NCBI RefSeq assembly: GCF_029870595.1
Contig: NZ_JAPDIR010000020.1
Coordinates: forward strand, 34,388-98,387
Reading direction: 5' to 3'
DNA: 64,000 nt
Source: Sphingomonas sp. CBMAI 2297
Lineage (GTDB): Bacteria > Pseudomonadota > Alphaproteobacteria > Sphingomonadales > Sphingomonadaceae
Shown piece after piece: positions 45,165 through 53,941 of the stretch; the stretch's first letter is position 1, and each line of letters opens with the position of its first letter. A model generated the notes under the pieces. The model did no database searches. It was given only the letters and a program-made list of their open reading frames with translations, and was not told the DNA's origin. The translations under genes were made by a program, and so were the position numbers.

Positions 45165-45365
45165 CCGTCATGCTGAGCTTGTTTCAGCATCCAATTCTCC
45201 ACCCGCGATATCGCCGGCGGCACGTTGGGCCCTGAAACAAGTTGGCGCCTATCCCGTAAAGACAAGTGCACCCTATTCCGTCATCCCCGCGCAGGCGGGG
45301 ATGACGGCCATCGGGCACGCCCTGTCCCAGGGGGATAGACGCCAAACAAGTTCAGGGTGACGATG
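45165..45365. repeat. Composite intergenic repeat (older palindromic element interrupted by a MITE)
   Basis: The outer part begins CCGTCATGCTGAGCTTGTTT (45165) and ends CAAGTTCAGGGTGACGATGG (to 45365), arms of a known-looking sphingomonad palindrome (GTCATGCTGA...TTGTTTCAG / CTGAAACAAGTTCAGGGTGAC). The right arm is split at AAACAAGTT by a 100-bp insertion at 45244-45343. This fills most of the 354-bp gap 45075-45428; the remainder shows no gene. Confidence 0.65.
45244..45343. mobile_element. Probable 100-bp MITE with terminal inverted repeats and 9-bp target duplication
   Basis: The element starts GGCGCCTATCCC (45244-45255) and ends GGGATAGACGCC (45332-45343), an inverted repeat matching at 11 of 12 positions. 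Directly flanking it are two identical copies of AAACAAGTT (45235-45243 and 45344-45352), the expected target-site duplication. Removing the insertion and one copy restores a continuous palindromic repeat arm. The element carries a REP-like hairpin (45278-45307) and no reading frame, so it would depend on a transposase encoded elsewhere. Confidence 0.7.
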
Positions 45366-45428
45366 GAGGTTGGTTCGAAGCGCTCCGGCCCGCCACGCCA
45401 CGCCCCTTAGCCTGAATGCCGATCCGTC

Positions 45429-45701
45429 CTAGACTTCGAGCTGGATCTCGCCCTCCGTCGGCTGGGTGAAGCCGCGGATGATCTGCAGCATGCCCTCGGT
45501 GCCGAACAGCTGGTAGAGCGTGAACAGCCCCTGGGCGAGATCGCCGCCGAACTTCATCGAGAAGCGCTCGATGCTGCAATCGGCCATCTCCACCGGCCCG
45601 CCCGAATAGACGAGAATCACTTCGTTGAAGCTGCAGTTGCGAAAGACGTTGCCGTCGAGCACGACCTCGGCATTCTCGAAGCGCTGCTTGTCATATTCCA
45701 T
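45429..45701 (-). CDS. Small conserved-looking hypothetical protein
   Basis: The 90-residue protein has no recognised family. It begins MEYDKQRFENAEVVLDGNVF and contains alternating beta-type segments (FRNCSFNEVILVYSGGPVEM, CSIERFSMKF) and a hydrophobic helix (AQGLFTLYQLFGTEGMLQIIRGF). The first half looks like a short pentapeptide/beta-helix-like stretch (NCSF, ADCS). No signal peptide or clear membrane helix is seen. ATG 45701 is chosen because GAGGA lies 6 nt upstream; an alternative ATG at 45707 adds two residues. It is divergent from rpsA. Confidence 0.65.
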   Translation of the reverse strand: MEYDKQRFENAEVVLDGNVFRNCSFNEVILVYSGGPVEMADCSIERFSMKFGGDLAQGLFTLYQLFGTEGMLQIIRGFTQPTEGEIQLEV

Positions 45702-45765
45702 CTTCATTCCTCGCGACCTAGTCTCAGGCCCCGCACGTCGCATCCCGCGCGCCTCTCTGCAATGC

Positions 45766-45794
45766 TTGCGGATATGGGCGGATTCGGCTAGAGC
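45766..45794 (+). promoter_or_regulatory. Predicted sigma-70-type promoter of rpsA
   Basis: TTGCGG (45766-45771) and TAGAGC (45789-45794) are separated by 17 bp, matching housekeeping promoters in this group, where the -10 box is often degenerate. It leaves a leader of about 205 nt before rpsA, long enough for the autogenous control known for S1 in other bacteria. Confidence 0.4.
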
Positions 45795-46008
45795 GCGCGC
45801 GTCCGGCGGACGGGTGTTCGCGGAGGAAGGCGCGGAGGGATGACTCTCACGCGCCCTTTTCGCTTTGATCGGCGTCTTGTCTTTCCTTCGCCTGCGCCCG
45901 CACGACGGATGCCGCGACCGGCGACCGGCCGCCGCGGCGAGTCTGGCCCAAAGACCGTCGGATCCAACCGACTGGCCGGAAACAACATGATTAGGAACTG
46001 AAATCCTT

Positions 46009-47721
<1,713 letters not shown>

Positions 47722-47730
47722 GAAGTTCGA

Positions 47731-47765
47731 CGGGGAGCGGCAAAACCGCTCCCCGTTTCGTTTAT
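47731..47765 (+). terminator. Rho-independent terminator after rpsA
   Basis: A perfect 10-bp stem CGGGGAGCGG / CCGCTCCCCG with loop CAAAA is followed by TTTCGTTTATT. It begins 9 bp after the rpsA stop, so ihfB needs its own promoter in 47766-47895. Confidence 0.88.
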
Positions 47766-47895
47766 TCCCGGATATCATGGGTTAATAGCCATCTGCGGGT
47801 TGATGCAGGTTGGTGAACAGGGTTAGAGAGCCCGTCAGGGATTTGGCGTTCGCGCGGAGGACCGCAGATCCGTGTGCGCAAAGGGAGGGTTGCGG

Positions 47896-48174
47896 ATGAT
47901 CCGCTCGGAACTGGTTCAGTTGCTGGTGCAGGACAATCCGGGCCTTTCGGTCCGTGAGGTCGAGAAGATCGTGTCGGTCTTCTTCGACGAGATCGTCGGC
48001 CGGCTCCAGCAAGATGGCCGCGTGGAGTTGCGCGGCTTCGGCGCTTTCTCCACCCGTGCGCGCGACGCGCGCGTCGGCCGCAACCCGCGTACCGGCGAGA
48101 CGGTCGAGGTGGATGCCAAGCGCGTCCCCTATTTCAAGCCCGGCAAGGAAATGCGCATCAAGCTCAACGTCTGA
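47896..48174 (+). CDS. ihfB: Integration host factor subunit beta
   Basis: This 92-residue DNA-bending protein of the HU/IHF family pairs with IHF-alpha. It begins MIRSELVQLL, includes the beta-arm motif GFGAFSTRARDARVGRNPRTGE with the intercalating Pro, and ends VPYFKPGKEMRIKLNV. The start is chosen at 47896, where GGAGG sits 7 nt upstream; an upstream in-frame ATG at 47872 would add eight atypical residues. The position after rpsA is conserved in proteobacteria and separates it from HU. Confidence 0.94.
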   Translation: MIRSELVQLLVQDNPGLSVREVEKIVSVFFDEIVGRLQQDGRVELRGFGAFSTRARDARVGRNPRTGETVEVDAKRVPYFKPGKEMRIKLNV

Positions 48175-48225
48175 GCGATGCGCACCGCTTGACGCTGGCG
48201 ATTCCATGCGCTTGCGTGGACGCGT

Positions 48226-48312
48226 GCGGACGTGGCGGAACCGGTAGACGCCGGAGACTTAAAATCTTCTGCCCTCAGGGGCGTGCGGGTTCGAGTCCCG
48301 CCGTCCGCACCA
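48226..48312 (+). tRNA. tRNA-Leu (anticodon TAA)
   Basis: The 87-nt class II tRNA has acceptor GCGGACG pairing with CGTCCGC, a D-arm containing the GGTAGAC loop, anticodon arm GGAGA-CTTAAAA-TCTTC with anticodon TAA, and a long variable arm (TGCCCTCAGGGGCGT). The T-arm is GCGGG-TTCGAGT-CCCGC. CCA is encoded. It decodes UUA and UUG, rare codons in this GC-rich genome. No integrated element follows its 3' end. Confidence 0.96.
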
Positions 48313-48370
48313 GCCAGCCGTCCGGAACGCGGACGATGGCCTTTATCCGCCTGGGCCGGCCGGCCGCTCC

Positions 48371-49099
48371 CTATGAAGCCGCCACCAGGCCGAGCCGGAC
48401 CGCAAGCTCGGCGAATTCCGCCTGCGACAGATTCGGCCGCACGGCGAACTCGATCACCGCGTCGAATGCCTCGCGGGGCGCCTGCTGCCGCATGCCGGCC
48501 AGCATCGCGGCGCGCTCCGCCGGATTGGCGGCGGGGGCCATCAGGCGCATGAAAGCCATCGCCTTCTCCGGCGACAGCGAGCCGACGATGCGGCCCTCGA
48601 TCGCGAGCAGCTCGGCATCGGAGAATTGCGACCAGAGCCGCGGCGCCGCCACGGTCTCTTCCTCGAGCATGTGCGCCAGATCGCGCGCCACATAGCCGGA
48701 GAAGGCGAGATAGAGGCGACGGCCCAGGGCCGGGCGCGCCGCCGCCTCCGCCGCCTCGACCTTCGCGATGCCCCGCTCGATTTCGGCGAACATGGCCTGG
48801 TGGTCGTCATGCTGACGGTCGAGGCGCGCGACGCAATCGGCAACGTGCGAACGCAGCGCATCATGGACGTGCCGGTTCTCATGCTCGATATGCGCGGCGG
48901 CGAGCACCAGCAACTCGCGCATGTCCGCCAGCAGCTCGGCCGTCACCCGGTCGTCGCCGAAATCGGCACGGCCCAGCCGGACGAGCAGGTCGCATTGAGC
49001 CTTGCGAAGGCCCTTGTGAATTGGACCGTAGAAATCATACCGGCCGCCAAGGTCGATGATATCGGCATGATCATTTGCCTGAGTCACTAAACGCTCCAT
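48371..49099 (-). CDS. Hemerythrin-like domain protein
   Basis: The 242-residue, probably cytoplasmic four-helix protein has the His/Glu spacing of a di-iron hemerythrin fold: H28 in GPIHKGLR, the AAHIEHENRHVHD helix (about 69-80), RQHDDHQAMFAEIE (about 95-108) and HMLEEETVAAP (about 143-153). Such proteins bind O2 or NO through the iron pair or act as iron/redox sensors. The C-terminal third (LSPEKAMAFMRLM to the end) is an extra helical domain. It is divergent from a flavin-type split-barrel gene with a 124-bp gap that holds direct repeats, suggesting shared control in an oxygen/NO response; that link is inferred. Confidence 0.85.
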   Translation of the reverse strand: MERLVTQANDHADIIDLGGRYDFYGPIHKGLRKAQCDLLVRLGRADFGDDRVTAELLADMRELLVLAAAHIEHENRHVHDALRSHVADCVARLDRQHDDHQAMFAEIERGIAKVEAAEAAARPALGRRLYLAFSGYVARDLAHMLEEETVAAPRLWSQFSDAELLAIEGRIVGSLSPEKAMAFMRLMAPAANPAERAAMLAGMRQQAPREAFDAVIEFAVRPNLSQAEFAELAVRLGLVAAS

Positions 49100-49147
49100 G
49101 ATTTGTTGCTACTGGAGCGGCCTGTAGGGACGGCGCGCGGGGGCCTC

Positions 49148-49189
49148 TCCCTAAAAGCTTCCTAAGCAACGCCCCCTCTTCCTAAAAAT
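49148..49189. promoter_or_regulatory. Three phased CCTAA direct repeats in the hemerythrin / split-barrel intergenic gap
   Basis: CCTAA occurs at 49150-49154, 49161-49165 and 49181-49185, inside TCCCTAAAA, TTCCTAAGC and TTCCTAAAA. The spacings of 11 and 20 bp put all three on one face of the helix, as expected for a winged-helix (OmpR-type) protein on direct repeats. Such a domain ends the regulator encoded at 49694-51043. Binding is inferred. Confidence 0.45.
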
Positions 49190-49223
49190 TTGCTATCTGG
49201 GCGAAGATGTCATGGAGAAGTCG

Positions 49224-49697
49224 ATGATAGGCACCGACATCGCCGCGTTCCTCGAAGGCCCGGTCATGATACTGCTGTCGACCTGCGACGGCGCGGACCG
49301 CGCCGGCATCGCCCGCGGATCGAGCATCCGTTTCGACCGGCGCAATGGACATATCCATGTCCTGTTCTCCGGCAGCCAATGGCCCGATGTCGGCGGCAAT
49401 GTCGCGACCGGCGCTCGCATCGCCGTCACCGTGGTTCGGCCGAGCGACTATCGCGCCTTCCAGATCAAGGGCATCATCGGGTCCGCCGCCCCGGCTTCCG
49501 GAGAGGAGCAGCAACGCGCCACCGCCTATGTCGCGCGCATGCTGGAAGTCATGGCGGAACTGGGCGTCACGACCCGGCAGCTCTCGCATACGCTGACCGA
49601 CAGGGACCTGGTCAGGGTCAGCTTCCTGCCCACCGACCTGTATGCGCAGACGCCGGGCCCGGGTGCCGGGCAGCGCCTGGGGCAGGCACCGATATGA
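49224..49697 (+). CDS. FMN-binding split-barrel (pyridoxamine 5'-phosphate oxidase-like) protein
   Basis: This 157-residue cytoplasmic protein is a small split-barrel flavoprotein-like domain. MILLSTCDGADRAGIARGSS is the first beta-hairpin. DVGGNVATGARIAVTVVRPSDYRAFQIKG is the typical 'l..n..v.l.v.....~~~ir~kG' core of the family, and LSHTLTDRDLVRVSFLPTDLYAQTPG is the C-terminal strand. The reaction is unknown; relatives bind FMN, F420 or heme. Start 49224 is preferred because GGAG lies 6 nt upstream, but ATG 49212 in the same frame is possible. Its stop overlaps the start of the next gene (ATGA), so the two are coupled. Confidence 0.8.
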   Translation: MIGTDIAAFLEGPVMILLSTCDGADRAGIARGSSIRFDRRNGHIHVLFSGSQWPDVGGNVATGARIAVTVVRPSDYRAFQIKGIIGSAAPASGEEQQRATAYVARMLEVMAELGVTTRQLSHTLTDRDLVRVSFLPTDLYAQTPGPGAGQRLGQAPI

Positions 49698-51043
49698 ACA
49701 CCCGCCTCAGCGATATCCGGGACAGTTTCGAGGGCGTGATTCCCTCGGTGATCGCGACCACCGGCGCGGACGGCATGCCGAACATCTCCTATCTCTCGCA
49801 TGTCCATTATATCGACGAGCGGCATGTCGCCCTGTCGAACCAGTTCTTCTCCAAGACCGCGGCCAATGTCCGCGATCGGGGCGTGGCGACGCTGATGGTG
49901 GTCGACGGGCGGACGGGACGGCAGCATATCCTCGACCTGCGCTTCCTGCGCTCGACCACCGAGGGCGAGTTCTTCGAGGGGGCCGCGTCCCACCTGGCGG
50001 TGATGAGCCTTTCCCAGGGCATGGCCGATGTCATGAAGCTGCGCAGCCTCGAGATATATGAAGTGCACGAGTGCCGGCCGGTCGTGCCGGCCGCGCCCCT
50101 CGCCCCGGCGGCCGAGCCGGAAACGCGGCGGGATCACCTGCACGCGGCGGCCCGGCTCTGCGCGGCCATCGCCGAGCAGAGCGATGCCGAGGCGATGCTC
50201 GATTGCGCGCTCGAAGGCATGGAGGCGCGGTTCGGCTTCGCCAACGCGGTCGTCCTGGTGCCGGACGAAGAAGGCGGGAAGCTGAGCACGATCGCGAGCC
50301 GCGGCTATCCGGCGTTCGGCATCGGCTCCGAGATCCCGCTCGGCATGGGCACGATCGGAGTTGTCGCGGCGCTGCGCCGGCCCTTGCGGATCTGCGACAT
50401 GCGCCGCGGCGAGCGCTACGCCCTGGCGGTGCAGGCCGAAGCCATGCGCAACGGGCTGGAGGAGATCCCGCTTCCCTCGCTGCCCCAGGCACGCAGCCAG
50501 CTCGCGGTCCCGCTGTCGAGCCGGGCAAGGCTGGTTGGCGTGTTGTTCGTCGAATCCGAACGGGCGTTCGCGTTCAGCCATGCCGATGAGGAGGCACTGT
50601 CGCTCGTCGCCAGCCAGCTCGCGACGAACCTGTTGCTGACGGAGCGGGATCGCCCGGAAGGCCGGGCGTCGCCGTCAGCGGCGCATCGGCCGGCGGCCAC
50701 GACGGAACGGCGGATCGCGATCCGCTATTTTCCTTTCGACGGCAGCATCTTCGTGGATGGCGGCTATGTCATCCGCGGGCTGCCGGGGCGGCTGCTGCTG
50801 CATTTCCTGTCCTGCTATCTCAGGACCGGCCGCACCGATTTCACCAATCGGGAGGTTCGGCGCGACCCGTCGCTTCGATTGCCCGAGTTCAAGGACAATC
50901 TGGAGACTCGCCTCATCCTGCTGCGCCGGCGCCTGGAAGAGCGCGGCGGACCGATCCGGCTGTCACGACCGGATCGGGGCCAGATCCGCCTGGAGTGCGA
51001 CGGCGTGCCCGAGATTGAAACGGCCACGGCCGATCACGGCTAG
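49694..51043 (+). CDS. Split-barrel / GAF / winged-helix multidomain regulator
   Basis: This 449-residue protein has three readable parts. Residues about 1-120 are a PNPOx-like split barrel (ATTGADGMPNISYLSHVHYI, LDLRFLRSTTEGEFFEG). Residues about 145-315 are a GAF domain (LCAAIAEQSDAEAMLDCALE, GMGTIGVVAALRRPLRICDM, SQLAVPLSSRARLVGVLFVE). Residues about 335-435 resemble an OmpR-type DNA-binding winged helix (LPGRLLLHFLSCYL, TNREVRRDPSLRLPE, ETRLILLRRRLEERGGPIRL). No signal peptide or membrane helix is seen. This reads as a one-component redox/small-molecule sensor with a DNA-binding output. It is coupled by a 4-nt overlap to the smaller split-barrel gene and faces the hemerythrin gene. The domain order is inferred by eye. 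Confidence 0.75.
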   Translation: MNTRLSDIRDSFEGVIPSVIATTGADGMPNISYLSHVHYIDERHVALSNQFFSKTAANVRDRGVATLMVVDGRTGRQHILDLRFLRSTTEGEFFEGAASHLAVMSLSQGMADVMKLRSLEIYEVHECRPVVPAAPLAPAAEPETRRDHLHAAARLCAAIAEQSDAEAMLDCALEGMEARFGFANAVVLVPDEEGGKLSTIASRGYPAFGIGSEIPLGMGTIGVVAALRRPLRICDMRRGERYALAVQAEAMRNGLEEIPLPSLPQARSQLAVPLSSRARLVGVLFVESERAFAFSHADEEALSLVASQLATNLLLTERDRPEGRASPSAAHRPAATTERRIAIRYFPFDGSIFVDGGYVIRGLPGRLLLHFLSCYLRTGRTDFTNREVRRDPSLRLPEFKDNLETRLILLRRRLEERGGPIRLSRPDRGQIRLECDGVPEIETATADHG

Positions 51044-51085
51044 CCTTTTGGCGCTTGCCCCCTGAGACAAGGGGTGCCCCAATAG

Positions 51086-51115
51086 CCGTCACCCCCGCCT
51101 TCGCGGGGATGGCGG
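51086..51115. repeat. REP-like palindrome
   Basis: CCGTCACCCCCGC-CTTC-GCGGGGATGGCGG forms a hairpin 43 bp after the sensor-regulator stop, in the gap before the small minus-strand gene. It could terminate the upstream message. Confidence 0.55.
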
Positions 51116-51189
51116 TTGGGGTACTTGTCCCAGCGGAACTGGTGCCTGGTCTTATCCGCCTCGGGCCCCACCGGCACCGACGCCGATGC

Positions 51190-51438
51190 CTACGGGCTGT
51201 CGGGCTTGTCGTCCTGGGTGGCGATGATCACGCCGCCCGCCACGATCGCGACGACACCGATGATCGCGATGATCGGCGCGCCGGCAAGGTCCGACTTGTG
51301 CTTGGATCCGGTCGCCGCGCGCAACGACAGCTTCGACGCGGAAGTTCCATAGGCGTCGGTTTGGGACGCCGCGAGCGCCGGCACGGCCGCCAGCGATACC
51401 AGGGCGGCGACAGCCGCGGCCCGTCCGAGAATACGCAT
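51190..51438 (-). CDS. Small exported protein with a C-terminal membrane helix
   Basis: This 82-residue hypothetical protein has a signal peptide (MRILGRAAAVAALVSLAAVPALAA, residues 1-24), a Ser/Thr/Lys-rich middle (QTDAYGTSASKLSLRAATG) and one hydrophobic segment (APIIAIIGVVAIVAGGVIIAT) before an acidic tail DDKPDSP. It resembles short inner-membrane proteins that are common and uncharacterised in sphingomonads. The start at 51438 is chosen because GGGAG lies 7 nt before it. Confidence 0.7.
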   Translation of the reverse strand: MRILGRAAAVAALVSLAAVPALAASQTDAYGTSASKLSLRAATGSKHKSDLAGAPIIAIIGVVAIVAGGVIIATQDDKPDSP

Positions 51439-51586
51439 GGTACACACTCCCCTTTCAAAGGAATGGGAATGAAATGCCCCGCATGCCCAGATGGTTCCCG
51501 CATTGCAGCAAATCGCGGAAGCACCGCGGGGGTTGGCAGCGGCGCGCGGCGATCATACACCCGGTCTGCCCAGCCGGATTTTCCTG

Positions 51587-53050
51587 ATGTCCCCTCGCCT
51601 CTTCTGCCTGTTGTCCTTCGCCATGCTGGCGGCGTGCGACGGCGGCGCGGGGCAGCGGCGCGACGATACCGCGGTGGTGGTCAGCGCGATCGGTTCGGGC
51701 AGCGCCCTCGCCGATCCCGATGCCGGGGAGCTGGACCCCGCCCGCCGCGTGCTGCTCGGCGCGACGGCGCAGGGCCTGGTGCGGTTCGATGCCGCCGGCC
51801 AGATCGAGCCGGGCCTGGCCGAGCGCTGGATCGTGATCGACGACGGCCGCAGCTACATCTTCCGCCTGCGCGACGATGCGACCTGGCCGGATGGCGAGCC
51901 GGTCACCGCCGAGCAGGTGGTGCGCGCGCTGCGCCGCACGATCGCGCCGCGTTCGCGCAATACGCTCTCGCCTTTCCTCGCGGTGATCGACGAGATCGTC
52001 GAAATGACGCCGCAGGTGATCGAGGTGCGGCTGAAACGCCCCCGGCCCGACCTGCTCAAGCTGTTCGCCCAGCCCGAAATGGCGGTGTTCCGGCTCGAGG
52101 GGCTCGACGGCAGCGGGCCGTTCCGCGCCACGCCGCATCGTGCCGGCGTGCTGCTGCGCCCGGCCCCCGATCCGGACGCCGCCGAGGATGCCGCCGCCCC
52201 GCGTCCGCAGGAGACGCTGCGCTTCCATGGCGAGCGCGCCGCGGTGGCGCTCGCGCGGTTCCGCGACGGCCAGTCCGACCTGGTGCTGGGCGGCAGCTTC
52301 GCCGACTGGCCGCTGGTCACGGCATCGGGCATCGCCGCGCCCAATGTGCGGCTGGACAACGCGCTGGGATTGTTCGGCCTGGCGATCGTCTCGCGCACCG
52401 GGTTCCTCGCCGATCCCGCCAATCGCGCCGCGATCGCCATGGCGATCGACCGCGCCACGCTGACCCGCCAGGTCCATCCGGACTGGGCGCCGGTCGAGAC
52501 CCTGCTGCCGGCGCAGCTCGATTCGGCCAATCCCCCCGCCCAGCCCGCCTGGGCGCCGCTCGACCTCGACCAGCGCCGGCAGAGCGCGCGGGCCTCGGTC
52601 GCCGGCTGGCGGCGCGCGCATCCGGGGCCGGTCACCCTGCGCATCGCCTTGCCGGCGGGCCCGGGCGCCACCCTGGTCTGGTCGCGAGTGGCCGAGGCGC
52701 TCTATGCGATCGGCATCGTTCCCGTCCGCACCCCCCTTGATGCGCCGGCGGACCTGCGCCTCGTCGATGCCGTCGCTCCCTATGACAGCGCCCGCTGGTT
52801 CGTCGCCACGGCCTGCCAGGCCTGCTCGGACGATGCGCAGACGCTGATCGAAGCCGGTCGCGACGCGCCGGACCTCTATGCGCGCGCGCATCGCATCGCG
52901 GAGGCCGATGCCGCGCTCACCGCGGACGGCGCTTTCATCCCTATCGCCCAGCCCTTCCGATGGTCTATCGTCGCCTTGCGGCTGCAGGCCTGGCAGGGGA
53001 ACGCTCGGGCGTGGCACCCGTTGAACCACCTGCGCAACGAGACGAGGTGA
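51587..53050 (+). CDS. Peptide-type ABC transporter solute-binding lipoprotein (SBP family 5), orphan
   Basis: The 487-residue lipoprotein has a signal peptide and lipobox (LSFAMLAAC), anchoring it to the membrane facing the periplasm. The SBP_bac_5 fold shows in LLGATAQGLVRFDAAGQIEPGLAERW, YIFRLRDDATWPDGEPVTAEQVV and NRAAIAMAIDRATL. The family binds oligopeptides or other solutes for import. No permease or ATPase gene is adjacent, and some canonical segments are short, so it may be a sensor or a stand-alone binding protein. The start at 51587 is chosen by the lipobox; the frame is open a further 96 nt upstream. Its stop is next to the DUF4112 start. Confidence 0.85.
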   Translation: MSPRLFCLLSFAMLAACDGGAGQRRDDTAVVVSAIGSGSALADPDAGELDPARRVLLGATAQGLVRFDAAGQIEPGLAERWIVIDDGRSYIFRLRDDATWPDGEPVTAEQVVRALRRTIAPRSRNTLSPFLAVIDEIVEMTPQVIEVRLKRPRPDLLKLFAQPEMAVFRLEGLDGSGPFRATPHRAGVLLRPAPDPDAAEDAAAPRPQETLRFHGERAAVALARFRDGQSDLVLGGSFADWPLVTASGIAAPNVRLDNALGLFGLAIVSRTGFLADPANRAAIAMAIDRATLTRQVHPDWAPVETLLPAQLDSANPPAQPAWAPLDLDQRRQSARASVAGWRRAHPGPVTLRIALPAGPGATLVWSRVAEALYAIGIVPVRTPLDAPADLRLVDAVAPYDSARWFVATACQACSDDAQTLIEAGRDAPDLYARAHRIAEADAALTADGAFIPIAQPFRWSIVALRLQAWQGNARAWHPLNHLRNETR

Positions 53051-53052
53051 AC

Positions 53053-53484
53053 GTGGCGAGAACGACGCGGATGGCTTCGGGGGCAAAGGCGGCGGCGGCG
53101 GCGCTGCCGCTGGGAACCCATGCGGCGGACGTGCGCCGGCGGATCGAGATGATGGAGCATCTGCTCGAGCGCAGCGTTCCCATTCCCGGCACCAAGGCAA
53201 AGGTGGGCCTCGACGCGATCCTGGGCCTGGTGCCCGTGGGCGGTGACCTGATCGCCGCGCTGCTCGGCCTCTATATCGTCTGGGAGGCGCGCAACCTGAA
53301 GATGCCGGCGACGACGATGATGCGCATGGTCGGCAATGTCGGCTTCGACTGGCTGATCGGGCTGGTGCCGGTGGTGGGCGACGCGGCGGACTTTCTGTTC
53401 CGATCGAACACTCGCAACCTCAGGCTGATCAAGCGGCATCTCGACCGGCATCATCCGGGCACCGCGACGGTCCATCACCGCTAA
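53053..53484 (+). CDS. DUF4112 membrane protein
   Basis: The 143-residue protein matches DUF4112: an N-terminal helix (ADVRRRIEMMEHLLERSVPI) and hydrophobic segments (VGLDAILGLVPVGGDLIAALLGLYIVWEA, GFDWLIGLVPVVGDAADFLF) with the repeated GLVPVxGD motif. Function is unknown. A GTG at 53053 is used as start because GAGG lies just upstream; an alternative GTG at 53047 overlaps the previous stop. The gene is coupled to the solute-binding lipoprotein. Its TAA stop overlaps the TAG stop of the convergent gene on the other strand by two bases. Confidence 0.8.
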   Translation: MARTTRMASGAKAAAAALPLGTHAADVRRRIEMMEHLLERSVPIPGTKAKVGLDAILGLVPVGGDLIAALLGLYIVWEARNLKMPATTMMRMVGNVGFDWLIGLVPVVGDAADFLFRSNTRNLRLIKRHLDRHHPGTATVHHR

Positions 53485-53939
53485 CGGAAAGTGCTTTCGA
53501 GCGCCTCCGAAGGATCCGGGGTCTCGCCCCGCAGCCACGCCTCGGCGTCCGGGCGGTAGAGCAGCCAGATCAAACCGAGTTGCGCCGCGAAGGATAGCGC
53601 CGGAAAGATCATGTTCGGGGCCATGGGAAGCGTCCGGCGCGCCCATATCCCCTGACCCGTTTTATACGTCCAGAAGGCAAAGCCCAACGCCAGCAGCGCC
53701 ATGAAGATGGTGCGCGCGATCCGGCGCGGCCGCGCCACGACATAGTGCCGAAGGGCAAGGTTCAGGGCGAGATGCACCGCCACCAATATCCAGGTCGCGA
53801 CGGGAACCAGCGGACCGTTGTCGGGAGAGTCATTCGGCCGGAGCAGGAACAGGTACACGAACCAGGCTTCCCCGCCGATCGCCAGGACGATCCAGAGCAG
53901 ATAGAGGGTGCCAAACCAGCGGATCGGCTCCGGCTGCAT
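53481..53939 (-). CDS. Four-helix membrane protein of unknown function
   Basis: The 152-residue protein has four hydrophobic stretches (WFGTLYLLWIVLAIGGEAWFVYLFLL, LVPVATWILVAVHLALNLAL, TIFMALLALGFAFWTY, MIFPALSFAAQLGLIWLLY) and a short hydrophilic C-terminus. No family is recognised. It begins 2 bp after the RNase T2 stop on the same strand, so it is very likely cotranscribed with nadC and RNase T2. It converges with the DUF4112 gene with overlapping stop codons. Confidence 0.7.
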   Translation of the reverse strand: MQPEPIRWFGTLYLLWIVLAIGGEAWFVYLFLLRPNDSPDNGPLVPVATWILVAVHLALNLALRHYVVARPRRIARTIFMALLALGFAFWTYKTGQGIWARRTLPMAPNMIFPALSFAAQLGLIWLLYRPDAEAWLRGETPDPSEALESTFR

Positions 53940-53941
53940 GA

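Noticed and set aside
48226..49099. Integrated element at the tRNA-Leu 3' end
   Set aside because: No integrase, no repeat of the tRNA 3' end and no composition break downstream.
51587..53050. Complete peptide ABC importer
   Set aside because: Only the binding protein is encoded; neighbours are DUF4112 and unrelated genes, so no permease or ATPase can be claimed.
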